NCBI GenBank assembly: GCA_015039315.1
Contig: WIDE01000017.1
Span: 400,181-464,180, forward strand
DNA length: 64,000 bases
Reading direction: 5' to 3'
DNA from: Clavulina sp. PMI_390
Taxonomy: Eukaryota; Basidiomycota; Agaricomycetes; Cantharellales; Hydnaceae
Of this stretch, positions 51,317 to 63,130 are shown piece by piece. Every line of letters starts with the position of its first letter. Position 1 is the stretch's first letter. Both the position numbers and the translations under genes were made by a program. The notes below the pieces were generated by a model that saw only the letters and a list, made by a program, of their open reading frames with translations, made no database searches and was not told the DNA's origin.

Positions 51317-54300
51317 ATGGAGAGCCCAGGATACGCCTCGGGGCAGCGCACGCCCATCGAGCAGATGCGCCCAGCTCAGCGCCGCAAGACGACCCTCATA
51401 TCCCTCATTGACGAACTTACGACCTTGCGCGATGAAGAGAACGAAAAAGATCGCGTGGCGCATCTTATGTTTGACGAAAAACGCGACACCCGTGAGTCTC
51501 GCGGCTCACTTCTCTCGTCTTCATCATATACATCGGGCTCACGCTCAGCCCATATACCTTTCTACAACCTCATGGCGTAAACGCGCGTCTTCTATGCTAG
51601 AACATGACAGGATCCAGAAGGAAGGGGTAGCCAACTTCAAGCGCTTTCAATCGTACGTGTCTTCGCGCCACAAGCTCGCCACCTTGGCTAACACATTTTC
51701 GTGCAGACGGATCAAAGGTCTCGACAAGGAGCTCCAGAGCTTTATCAATGCCGTCCGCCAGCTTGGCTCTAGCGTCGGCCTCCTCTCCTCTGCATTCCAA
51801 CTCCGAGCACGTCTCGCCCAAATACTCCACCTCTTTCAGCTTAATGCTGCCGAACTATTCGACGTGTCGAGGGACGTCGTCGAGCCTGTTTGGCGCCCAC
51901 AGTCTCGCAAGCGAGCGAAACGTAAAGCGACATTGCAGAAATTACGACCGATCCTTGATGTAAAAAGCGATCCGGAAGCCATGCCCTTTGAGCTCGAACT
52001 ATTAGCGGAGGACTTGAACACCTTCCTTGAATGCCTTAACCAGATCCCAGAATTCAACGACGAGGCAGTCAATTCGTCTGTTATCGCATTCCAAAACGAC
52101 TTGAAATACTGGGCTTCCTGTTTACAAGACTTTCGAGGTAAGAGTCATATCTCTGTATCCCCTTATGGTACTAATAGCGGGGACGGCAGATCAATTCCGA
52201 TGGCCATCTGTGGAACGCCATGTCCATGAGCTGGCACTCGAAATGGAAGAACATATAGAGAATATTACTCAGGCACTGACCACGTTCGTCGATATCGGTG
52301 AGTTTTCATTTCCCTTGGTTCGGGTGTGTCCTTAAGGGCTTCCGGGTTGTGGTGTACTAGGTGTCTCGACTATCCGTTTCACGCAGAGGCAGACTGCGGA
52401 CAATTTACAAAGCTTGTCGACAGTAGCGACATTCTTCTCTGCTGTCACCGCATCAACGTTACAATACAGGTATGTTTGCTTTGATAATCATGCAGAATCG
52501 TGACGCTGATGCTAGAATAGTTATCAAAACTTTGAAACTCGGGTCGAGGAAGCTGTAAATTTGCTTTGGCTAATCTCACTAGTGTTCAGCCTCGCAAGCG
52601 CCATCAATAGTCAACTGGCTTTTCATTGGCGCTCTGCCATATATCGAAGCCCACGCGCCTGTGTGCCGTGGTGGGTTTCGATCTGGATCACACGCACACC
52701 TTTACTCTTTCTTGTCTCGTCTGTCATTGCCTTCTCAGCAGGCTTAGTGTGCTTCACGTTTGCCACATACCAGAATCGACCATTCATCCCTATTGTGATC
52801 ACCGTCGCAACCTCGATTAGCTCATTTGCCCTGATCGCTGTTGGGTCGTGGTTCGCTGGCGAACGATATGCATTCTCCAAGACAGAAGGTACCAAGGTAT
52901 GTTAGCACTCATTCTTCCTTACTATATTTCGGAAGCATAACTCAACTTCTCCCGTAGTGGTTGGCTCAAATACTTGATGAGGGAGTCGAATTGCTGTCGC
53001 GTAGATCTGGCCTCGACTGGGTAGTGGCCCATTTCCCATCAGGCCCTTTTGTTCGGATTGGCCAGTGGACTGCTCGTCACTATCGTCGGCTGCGCGAAAG
53101 AGTGCGAAGAGGCTTTGACAGCTCTAGTCTCTCCCTCACCAAAACCTCTACTCTCGATTCGTCGCTTGAGAATGGCCATGGCTTTGGCCGAGCAATGACT
53201 ATGGCGGAGGATCGTGCCTTCTTCCAAGCGGGTTCCCCTGAGCCAATGACTCCCAGCTCTCCCATTGCTCCGGCTCCTATGCGCAGCATATCAAGTTCCA
53301 CGATACGTGCTCCGCTCTCGACGTTCTCTCCCGCCAACCCAACGATCCAGGAACGCAGCGGCTCTATAGATCGTGCTAGTCAAGCTCATACTCGATGGCG
53401 CTCAGGGACTGACTCCAGCATACCAGGCATGCCCCAACGACCTCCTTTTGCTCACTCAAACACTTTGCCAGACTCGCGTCCTACCTCGCCCACCAGTTCA
53501 ACCGGTCCAGGCTTTGAGGAATCTACTAGCAGACAAAACTTCCGCGCAGCTGTCCAGAAAGTCATCAATCAGAACCGAGCAACTCAGGGCTCCAAGCTCA
53601 ATATGGCAAACATCGCGGCGTCCTTTGCCCCTCCACCAACACAAACTCCGTCAGCACCCCAGGATACTCTCACAGCGATGCCTCGCCCTCTCGGCCTTCC
53701 AAAACCTCGCGGGACTTCAAATGTGGCATCTACTTCTAATACTGGAGGAAATGGAGCCCTTGGACCACCCTTTGTGCCACGTAGGGGCGGCGAAGGCGAC
53801 AATGCCCATGCGCAGCAACCGAAGAAGCCCTCTCGCTTGGCGTCTATTGTTCCGTCTCTGCGATCTCTACAGACACGGGAGACCCTTAATGAGCACACCG
53901 CACTCGTCCGACACTTGCAGTTCAGTCCTGATGGCCAGTTCTGTGAGTCTATCAGTGTTTCCACTTCCTTGTAGAATCTAATCTCCTCGGCATCTTTTCC
54001 AGTTGCTACGTGCTCGTGGGATCAAACCGCGATCATCTGGAAAGTCGGACTGCAATTCACAGTGCATCGGAAGTTGGCGCATGCAAAGGGTTTCGTGGGT
54101 CAAGGTACATGCCTTGTATTATTTGTGTACAGTGATGTTTCTAACGTGTAGTGCATATAGTTGCATGGTCGCCTAACGGAAAGTACCTCCTTACGAAGAT
54201 GACGCGAGGTATCAAGGTCTGGGCTACGGAGGTACGTTATCATCTTATATCGCGTACACTCCTCACCTTGACCATTGGCCATCCTCCAGACTGGCGTGTG

Positions 54301-55439
54301 CATGAAGACAATTGAGCGCGCTGCAGACGTCAAGTCGATCACCTGGATGCCTCAAAGCTCGTCATTCTTATCGGTGGAAGGAACCAACATACACTGTCTC
54401 GTAAGTGGTATATTGCCCCGGGTTCTTAGTTGGTTGAATCTCATGTTTGTTCTCCTCGAAGGGTATTGACGGGAGTGTGGAATGGAACGTAGATCTAGTC
54501 CTCCTTCGTCTACATGACGTTGTTGTTGCTCCAGATGGCGAACGGCTTCTTGGCGTTGCAACCATGGAAGCATCCCCCCACGGTTTGCATCCATCCAAGT
54601 CTCGGAAAGAGAAACGAATCATTGGTAAGCCTTTGCTCGTCGAGCACACAAAGCGCGCGTTCTGACCCGTTCACTCAAGTGTACAATTTCAAAACACACG
54701 AGACTGAGAAGTAAGTTCGCATATCCTGTCTAGCTGTATCTTGATTAACTGACCGTTGTCAATTGCAGTCAAACTCCGGTCCTTAACGAAGTTCGCGACA
54801 TCACTCTCTCGGTCTCTGGCAAATTCGCCCTAGTCAGCTATGAGCACAGCGTCAGTTTTTCTTGATCCACGTACCAGCGCCCTTGCTTACATTCATCCAT
54901 TGATAGGCGCCGCCCCAGCTCTTCCGTATCGACAAACTTCGAGACCACACAACCCGCCTCTTCCTCGTCCATACCTACAAGCCCCCCACCAATGTCGACT
55001 TTGCTGGCCCTAGTTACCTAGGCCACCTTCCTGGCGTTGGCACGGAGGATTCGCTTGTTCTGTGCGCAGGCAAGGGTACGTATATTGCGTTTCAGCTCTC
55101 ATGCTTGATATTTGTCTCATAAATCCTTGATGATTAGGTGGAGAAGTCTTCATCTGGGACAAAGCCTCGGCACGGTTACTCCATTCATTAAGAGCTCACG
55201 ACCAAGGTTCCGATCTTACTGGGATCGCTTGGAACCACGCCAGTAAAACACATCTCATGTTCGCAAGTGCTGCACACGACGGTACTGTCAAAGTATGGAC
55301 TGCCCCATGGGCCGGGCTCGAACGATCACACACACGACACGATCGCACCGCCGCTAGCCTACCTCATGGAGGAATCATTACTGTGGAAAGCCCACAACCC
55401 CTAAAAGCTTCATCTCCTGCTCAATCTATTATGCTGTGA
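51317..55439 (+). CDS. Membrane-anchored WD40 protein (WDR26/GID7-like propeller), copy 3
   Basis: Third paralogue. ATG 51317 (MESPGYASGQRTPIEQM) is chosen; the frame is open further upstream but lacks an ATG. Then RRKTTLISLIDELTTLRDEE, KGLDKELQSFINAVRQLGSS, FQLRARLAQILHLFQLNAAE and DPEAMPFELELLAEDLNTFL. Membrane part: LSTVATFFSAVTASTLQY, LWLISLVFSLASAINSQLAF (about 52560-52620), LLFLVSSVIAFSAGLVCFTF, VTVATSISSFALIAVGSWFA. Its linker is longer than that of copy 2, with an extra block around FRAAVQKVINQNRATQGSKL (about 53460-53650). WD40 blades start at RETLNEHTALVRHLQFSPDG (about 53880) and include ATCSWDQTAIIWKVG, KTIERAADVKSITWMPQSSS, SLRAHDQGSDLTGIAWNHAS and FASAAHDGTVKVWTAPWAGL. A 40-residue tail absent from copies 1 and 2 precedes the stop at 55439. 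Confidence 0.8.
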
Positions 55440-55760
55440 TCTGACTCTTGTGCTAGCTGTTACAACATCGCTATCGTTTATATACCTTTTGGGAACTACT
55501 GCACGGACTTCGCATACACCAACCAAGCCTATGTTGTTTTCGCACTGTATACAATACTCGACGCCCTCTTATTTTGTATTTGTACTTACTTCGTAGTTTA
55601 TTCTCATCGTTCACTATCTGGTCCACCCCCACCAAGCTGGCCCTTGCCGCGCGCTCATATGAACGATGTTCAAACTCTTGCCTCCACATACCGCTCTCCA
55701 CACATCCCAGTTTCTAGTTGACGGGGCGTATACCTGAGTTGATGACACGTTCGGATCGAC
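55440..55760. other. Intergenic region upstream of the helicase
   Basis: About 320 bases between the WD40 copy 3 stop and the helicase start, both on the plus strand. It should contain the helicase promoter. Nothing specific recognised. Confidence 0.4.
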
Positions 55761-58700
55761 ATGAGTGAGCGTCCAAAAAGGAAACAGCTCTTCTCTGGAC
55801 AACTTGACGCGCAATTCACGCGACTGGCGAACGATGGGTTTGGTATCACTGAAAGTGGCCTCAAGCGTTTCCTCCGTTCGATCCCCGGGGGACGCCTTGG
55901 TGCGCGTCCATTCATCTAATGCTTCTATCAACCCTCTTGTTGTGTATTTCTAAGTTCAGTTTCTCCCAAGCAGCGGGTCTCGCTGGCGCCTACAATGGGA
56001 ACGGAAGGATTAAGCGGCTAGCAATCTCCAATGGTTCACGAGTAGTCGAGCTTCAGCTTGATGCGCGAGACTTCGAGACGGTCTATGCAGGAGAAAAGCG
56101 AGATCCTGTCCAACTGAATGCAGAAATGGCGAAAACGCTTAATCACCTTTTTGAAACCTCTGACCGCTACTGGCTTGCTTTTGGCGCCGATCGACTCGCT
56201 GCTTCACTTTTTCTCGACTTCGGGATTCGTATTCAGAAATTGATACACTTGCAATACCTACTACAATCTGACACCGTCTCTCCGAGTTCGTTTCAAGCAC
56301 TTTTCAACCTTTTCAAGAAGAGTGGATTCGATAACTCTCAGAACCACAGAGACGAGATCGAAGACGCATTCAACGAGTCATTTGAAGAGAACTATTACGA
56401 TAAACGTCTCTCATTTCGGGCTACTTCTGCATCCTACATGCCAGTGGTCCTTGGGAGCGAAATTCAAGGTACAATCGACCCCATTCATTGCCACGAACCG
56501 TGTCTCACTCCGAGTTTTTCTAGATACGATTGATCTAGAAAATGTTATTGATGCCTCCAAGCTCCCAGAACAGGTCTTCTCCTCTCCTCTTCTCGGTAAT
56601 TCATTAGATCTTACCGGCACTGTCCATTCATAGGCACTTGGACTACTAGCTTCTGCTAGTAGAATATTGAGCATCACTGACCTGATGAAAGCTGATATTG
56701 CCCTCGTTGACTTCAACAACGCCGTCATCAGCGACGATTGTCGTAAGATAGACCTTCAGCTAGAGCGGTATAACACTCGTTTGAGAAATTACTCGAGCGG
56801 ATCTCAGGTCAGTATGCACCTTCTATTCTCTATTATCAATGCCTGAAGGTGTAGATACAGGTCGTCTGGATCTATGTCGACGATGGTGGAAAGAAGCGCA
56901 AGATCGAAGCGACGGCCGGCAAAGTTACCGGTAGACAAGCTACACTTGTCATAACTCGCCCTGAACTTCTCCTTCGTATCAAAGACCCCCGCGTGCTTCG
57001 CGTTGAAACCATCGGCCGGGATGATCCAAGCAATACCGATGACCAGCTACGGGATATGATACTTCAACGACTGCGTGGCCGCACGAGCGAAAAAAATCCG
57101 CTCTTGCTTGAGAAAGTTCCAATCATCCAGATCGTATGGGACCCTCCTGCAGTATCTACCCCTTCCACGAATAACCGTTCCTATCCTACTACGTCACATC
57201 GCCGAGCAGCCCAAAAGGTGACCAGCAGATTAAACCCATCCCAAGCTCGAGCTGTCACCGCTTTCTGCCACCCCCTCAACCCTACCTACAAGAAACCACT
57301 TGTACAAGTCGTGCAAGGACCTCCAGGCTCCGGAAAAACCACAATGATCGCTTCTATGGTTCAATGGCTATATGAACAGACAAAGGAGCCTACATACTTG
57401 ATCACACAGTCGAACGTTGCTGTGAAGAATATTGCGGAGAAGTTGGAAAATGTAGGGTTCATAAACTACAAGCTCATTGTCTCTATGGATTTTAAGCGTG
57501 ATTGGTACGTTCTCAGCTGGTAGACTTATACCTCTCTAACATTCCTAACTAGGCATGATCACCTTTATGAGCGCATTAAGGCCCGTGTCATCGAGTCGTC
57601 GGAGTTGAGGACTGCAGACCAAACGAAAAGACTACTCGGAGACCACTGTCGCGTCATTCTTTGCACCCTCAATATGCTCAGCAGCCGCACACTTCGACGC
57701 GTAAGGCTGGTAGATCAGTTGCTTCCCGCAACTACTCTAATTGTGGACGAGGCCTCCCAAATTGAGAACACCTCATATTTTATCCCATTTTTCCATTCGG
57801 GATTTCTGAAGCGGGTCTGCTTTGTAGGCGATGACAAACAACGTCAGTTCCAGCAATTTGCGGAGGATGATGATCTTTGCCATTGTGAATTCGTATATTT
57901 ACCTTGCTTCCTCTAGTGCCTCCTCACGGAGCTGGCGAGCTAGAAGATCTCAAGAGTATATTCGACATCCCCCATCTTCGTCAGAATGCTTTCTTCTTGG
58001 ACACACAGTGTGAGCGCAACATAGCTGTAATTTGCTCTTGTCGTTGCATATGACCCTTGCATCCTAGATCGCATGCCTACTCCAATTGGAGATTTCATCT
58101 CGCGCCACGTCTATGAAGGGGAGCTTCAGTCGCGACACCGCATCCAGTCTAGAGAGTGTCTCAGATTCATAGACTGCCCTAAAGGTCAAGAAGTAACTCA
58201 ACAGCTTAGCTGGGCGGTACGTGCACATTTCCTCCTCGTAAAGTGGATAATGGTGATGTGATTTCATCGTTCCATGAACTGTTCAGAACGCGGAAGAAGC
58301 TACAGTTATCCTAGAGTGTTGTCGACAACTTCAAGATTATCGGTACTGCATCATCACTGGCTACGATGCGCAGCGCAATGCGGTAAGGATGATTTGATTG
58401 GCAAGTTATTTTCAATCCAAATTCTGACAAGTGATTTTGGATTCACTGTCGTCCATGGACACCTAGATTGAGAAGGCTTTGAAGGATCGTCAGCTCCGCT
58501 GGGAGGAAGCAGTGTTCAACATCGATTCGTTCCAAGTACGCTGATTCGCCTAGTACAAATGATCCAGTACCTGACTATTGCACAGGGTTTGCATTTTTTC
58601 CATGAAGTTTGATGGTCGTTCTCACTGTCTTATTAGGCAATGAAGCCGACTTCATCATCGTATCAGTCGTCAGAACAGACCGTGTGGGCTTCTTGAATGA

Positions 58701-59982
58701 CCAACGCCGGCTGAATGTGATGCTGTCGCGTTGTAAGAAAGCCATGATTATCGTGGCTAATCGAGCATTTCTCGAGGGCAAAGGGAAAAGCACACTTGTT
58801 GGGGTTATGGCAGAGGAGTTCAGCGATCGCTGGATGTCGGCGGAAGATCTTGCTTCTGATGCTGAATTAGTAAATCACGAGGTGAGTTTTCCCCTTCTTC
58901 ATCGTGCATTCTAGCTCACGACCTCGTTATCCCAGGCCCTGGTTGGAGAGGATCTCGCCGACGATTCGGCGCCATCGCTTTACAGCTCTACGCCGCCAAG
59001 GTCGACTAAACAGACACCCGCCAGCCGATCTAAGGTGGGCTCCAAGAACGGATGGGGCGACGAAGCTGGAACCGCACCAGTCTGGGGCGACCCCATATCG
59101 TCCGGCTCACGTCCCAAAAAGAGCGGCAGCAGCGCCAAGACCAAGCAGAAACGTACCGTGGTTCCTGATGAAGACGGTTGGGGAGAAGGGGCTGATGCAT
59201 GGTCTGTGACAGACGATGGTGATCAAAGGAGTGTTATCTCTGGTCCGCAAGCTAGTGGGCGTGGCAGCGGAAAGGCCAAACGAAAACGCGCTGTAGTCCC
59301 TGATGCGGATGGATGGGGGGACGGCGCAGACGCCTGGTCCATCACAGATGATGGCGAAAGGAGGAGCGTCATCTCCGACTATCGAACCGACGACGCTGTT
59401 AGCACCGGAGAGGATGATAACTCCCTGAGTGACCGTGCTCATACCCCTCGTCCCTTGTCCCCCAGACCAGACTCGGAGCGTAGCCATCCCAGATTCGGAG
59501 GGCTCGAGCCTGAAGGTTTCGACTGGGCAGACGAGGAAGTCCCCGAAACTTCTTTTGCTGACTTTACGGGGCATGGGAACGGCAGTCCTGGTTCGCCCAG
59601 CACGCCAACTAATGCAGAGGACGCGAGTTCGGGGTGGACCAAGGCTGCAAAGAAGAAGAGCAAGAAACCCGCCGCAGCTTCTAGTAGAGACCCGACTAGT
59701 GATCAGAGTGAGCGAGGGAGAGGTCGCGGAGATGGCAGGGGCAGAGGTCGAGGGCGTGGACGTGGGCGCGGAGCAGCTCAGGGCGAAGGCGCTCAATCAG
59801 GCGTTGGTCCCGCTGGCGGTTCTCGTGGGAGGGGAAAGGGAAGAGGAAAAAACAGTGCAGCAGTCCCTCAAGTTGCCCCTGAACCCGTGGTTGAGGAGAT
59901 TGTCCAGCATGAGTCTATCACCGAGTGGCAGGATGAGGCAGCAGCAGCTTGGGGCACCCCCATTACCGGGAGTTGGGATTAG
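55761..59982 (+). CDS. SF1 RNA/DNA helicase (UPF1/SDE3-like) with WG/GW- and RG-rich tail
   Basis: Superfamily 1 helicase of the UPF1-like group. ATG 55761 (MSERPKRKQLFSGQLD); exon 1 ends GGRL at GTGCGC and joins AGLAGAYNGNGRIKRLA at about 55974. An N-terminal region of about 400 residues has no named domain; no CH-type zinc domain of true UPF1 is seen. Helicase motifs: RLNPSQARAV (Q-like), GPPGSGKTT (motif I, about 57329-57355), NVAVKNIAEKL (Ia), VDEAS (II, about 57745), VGDDKQ (III), LDTQYRMP (about 58000-58080), SFQGNEADFIIVSVVR (V) and RLNVMLSRCKKAMIIV (VI, about 58705-58755). The tail (about 58935-59982) holds GWGDEAG, VWGDP, two copies of VVPDxDGWGxGADAWS, SGWTK, an RGRGRG block (about 59712-59775) and AAWGTP..GSWD. 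WG/GW tails bind Argonaute in plant SDE3; that role is inferred here. Confidence 0.82.
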
Positions 59983-60202
59983 AGTTATCTTCGATTCACA
60001 CATGTTTGGATCTTAAAATGTCTGCTGGTTTCGCTGCAGGAAGCTGGTGGAATAAAGACTCAATGAATGAATGGATTATACGATGATACAAGCTACTTGC
60101 GAGGAGAGGCAGATGATCTATACACAACATAAAAAGGGGAAGTCCGTTCCGAAATCGAGACGTGGATAACTTAGGACCAACCAACTGCGAGTATGACACC
60201 TT

Positions 60203-61992
60203 TCAATCATCGCCTTCCTCCGCCAACGAGAGTCGCCAGTGAATCAAGTCGGCGACTTTTTTGCCATCTAATGGGATGCTATTTCCTTGGAAACCACCAT
60301 CGCCATTCACACCAGTTGGGTAGCCCACTGGTGGCAGCTTAGGGCTGGTAAACATACTGTGAGACAGTCCAAGTCAGAGGTGGCGCTGATACGTGTAAAA
60401 ATTGAGGATTCTTACTCAGAGCCCCAGAAGCCATAATGGATCATGTTTAGCGCGCGAGTAGTCCATTCGTAGTCAAAGGCGAAACCACCTGGATAGAAGA
60501 ACTCGATAATGGTGGATCGTGGAGTGGGGTTCATCCATAGGAGGTTGGTCAGACCGTTACCGTGGACACCAATCATCACCTATAGTTATGCAAATCAGTA
60601 ACGTAAAACAAGAGCAGATTCAGGATGAGACACTCACCGTGGTCCGGGCTGATAGACGGATTTGTTCCTCTCGGCTCATCTTGTCCATGCTAACAATGTT
60701 CACTTCGTAGTCGTAATCGCGCTCAAGCTCATGCAGAGCAGTAACGAGACCATCGTGGTCAGCGGGGATCAACATACGGCGACCCCAGTCTTGACGTGAC
60801 ACATATGTGATAACGGGGCGATCCCTCGTGCCCGCCCCAACACTACGGTTGAGGCCCACGAACTCGACCAGGTTTGCACGGACGGGAGACCACCAGGGCC
60901 GACTGCTTACGAGCGAGAAGGACTCGCTGGCTGTTCGCTCTGTCGCGGTGAACTCGGTGCCGCGCATTGCACCGGACCGATCCGCTAGGACAACCCGGTC
61001 GAAGACGTAAGGCTGGTGGGTGATATTTCGGTCCTGCCAATCACGCATGTGCTCGACGGATAGGGAGGGGAAGATGCCGTTCATGAGGAACTGGTTCATG
61101 AAAGCATAGTCGCGGTAGTCTTCTACTCGCGTGAACAGCAGTCTTCGGGGAGCTGGGAGGGCGGTGATACCGTCTTCTGTTATCCGCGTGTCGAGCGAAG
61201 AGTATGTCCTCCACATGCCAAAGAAGAGTTCTGCAGCAAAATGGTAGTAATGCTTAATAACTAAGCGCGAAGGGCTGGGTGAGCCAAAAGATCGCCTTAA
61301 CCGTTGATACGTTAGACTTACACTGTGGAGGGTCATTGTTCATGAACTAGAAATGGTAAGCAACGGAGGAGAGGAGCAGCTACATTAGCATGAGAGAAAC
61401 GAGAGGAGCGAAAAAGCTAAGGCCGTACCGTGACGCCATCCAACCGATTGGCAAAGGACCCAAACAATTTGACGGCTTCGGCGCTTGTGACGACCCTCAT
61501 GTCTTTGTCGGTAGGCTCTCGTTTGGCGACCTCTTCGGGGCCATTGAGAACAACATAGCCTGAGCCAACCATCATACGCCGCTCTGGGAATGTCTCCGGT
61601 TCGTCGGTGACGATATACATCGTCCCGTTCAAGGCATATAGGTTATCCAGAACAGTCCAACCTGAACACAGCGCCCACAACCACGATAAGCATACTTGAG
61701 TGAACGAGTTGAGGCGTATGATCTTACCAGGTGCATGGCGCAGTAGCCGCGTTTGTGGGATGGCTCCCTTGCTCCACACGAGGCGCGCGTCAATACCGTC
61801 ATCAATCACAGATGGGGTGCCCCAGAGTGTTGAGGACGCGACGGATTCGACTACTTTGGAGCGGATTAACGAGACTTTCTCGCCAGCGTTGGAGAATTGA
61901 TAGAGGAGGAACAGCGAGGTGCAGGCCAGTGCGCTAAGGAAATATTTTCGGTAGCTTCTTGGGACGGGGCCCGAGTCAAGTCCTGACGACAT
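60203..61992 (-). CDS. Glycosyltransferase family 61 (DUF563) protein, type II membrane
   Basis: Golgi-type glycosyltransferase of family GT61; members transfer xylose, GlcNAc or arabinose to proteins or glycans. ATG 61990-61992 (MSSGLDSGPVPRSY), with a basic stretch (RKYFLS) before one N-terminal membrane anchor, ALACTSLFLLYQF. Following exons: SSTLWGTPSVIDDG, LDNLYALNGTMYIVTDEP, MRVVTSAEAVKLFGSF. Then KHYYHFAAELFFGMWRTYSS, ITYVSRQDWGRRMLIPADHD and NIVSMDKMSREEQIRLSART. Across an intron comes VMIGVHGNGLTNLLWM (about 60540-60590), the GT61 hallmark GVHGxGLTN. FFYPGGFAFDYEWTTRAL follows, and the last exon gives GYPTGVNGDGGFQGN and WRLSLAEEGDD, stop TGA 60203-60205. The acceptor substrate cannot be told. 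Confidence 0.86.
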
Positions 61993-62589
61993 GTTGGGCG
62001 CCGCTTCTCAAGCTCAGAGCGGGGGATAACCAAGAGGAAGAGGGGGAGGAGCAAGCTGGCGGGCAGAGACAAAACTCAAATCTAGTGGAGCAATATACTG
62101 GGCACAACACAAGCTGCCCTCGGGCCAAACAACGGGCTAACTTCATACCACTTGGCGCACACGCTGCCTTTGGCTTTTGCACATCAATAGGAGGAACGAT
62201 AGCAAATCACGTTCCCAACTAGTCACACGATCCTTTCTATCCAATCATCGCGCTGTAACCATGTTTCGGCGTGGCCCATGCTACTGTTTTATCCGATCGC
62301 AACACAGAGAGTAGATGAATTCAGCCTGCTTGACCACGAATAACCTGTCAAGTTGATATCCATTCTCCCTCGTGAAATTACGGACACACATGATCGTTAT
62401 TCGTTTACGGCGTCATCCCACCGGCATCGAGGCTTGCTATTTGTTTTTTGTACAGCGGCTTTCCGAGTTTCTCGCTTCGTGACAAGTTTGCATCGATCAT
62501 GTGTGCATGCGGGTCAGCCACTACAAAATCCCAATAGCCGCACATGGATAAGACAATCCCAGTGTTGTATAACCAATCTTGGCCATCAA

Positions 62590-63085
62590 GTCAACGGTGA
62601 GCGTGAGTGACTGTGGGTTTATCGCCATGAGCCACAGGTATTCAATAAGGACCGACACCAGTATTGAATGGTCCACCCTATTCTCATCACGGTCTTGGAT
62701 TACTTCGGGCTATCGGGATGGAGGCACCACGCCACAGCTTTCCGAGTTTTCTGAGTGACCCTGGCAGCTGTGAGTTGATCGCTATGAGCCACATAGCAGC
62801 ATCTAATATACACTGAGGCCAGTATTGAGTGGTTTACCTGATTCGTGTCAGGTTAGTTCGGGCTATCGGGTTCGGGGAACCACGCCAAGCTTTCTGAGAT
62901 GTATAACTAACTTTAGCCATTGAGCGAGCTCAACGTAACTGGCTAGGGGTTTATCGCTTTGAGCTACAATGGTAGCATCTAATATAGTTTGACGTTGTAT
63001 TGCATAGCATAACTCATCCGATTCACATAAGATTAGTTCGGGCTATCGGGTTCAAGACACCACGCTACGGGTTGCTCCAAGAGGT
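62590..63085 (+). repeat. Imperfect tandem repeat, three units of about 150-180 bases
   Basis: The core CGGGCTATCGGG occurs at 62,706, 62,859 and 63,039 (spacings 153 and 180). Each unit also has a GAGC(C/T)ACA element upstream, AGCATCTAATATA in units 2 and 3 (about 62,798 and 62,974), and a CACCACGC-type element shortly after the core. Units differ by many substitutions and indels, so the duplication is old. Confidence 0.75.
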
Positions 63086-63130
63086 TGACGACCAGTGGCT
63101 CGCGATTCAGTATAGCATTGGATTCTAAGG

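Noticed and set aside
38121..55439. Reading the three WD40 genes as classical HET-E-type STAND/NLR proteins
   Set aside because: No Walker A, NACHT or NB-ARC motif lies between the N-terminal part and the propeller; membrane helices and a disordered linker occupy that place.
59107..59796. 229-codon minus-strand frame
   Set aside because: Antisense to the repetitive helicase tail; no family resemblance.
55761..59982. Calling the helicase UPF1 itself
   Set aside because: The Cys/His-rich N-terminal domain of UPF1 is absent and the tail is WG/RG-rich.
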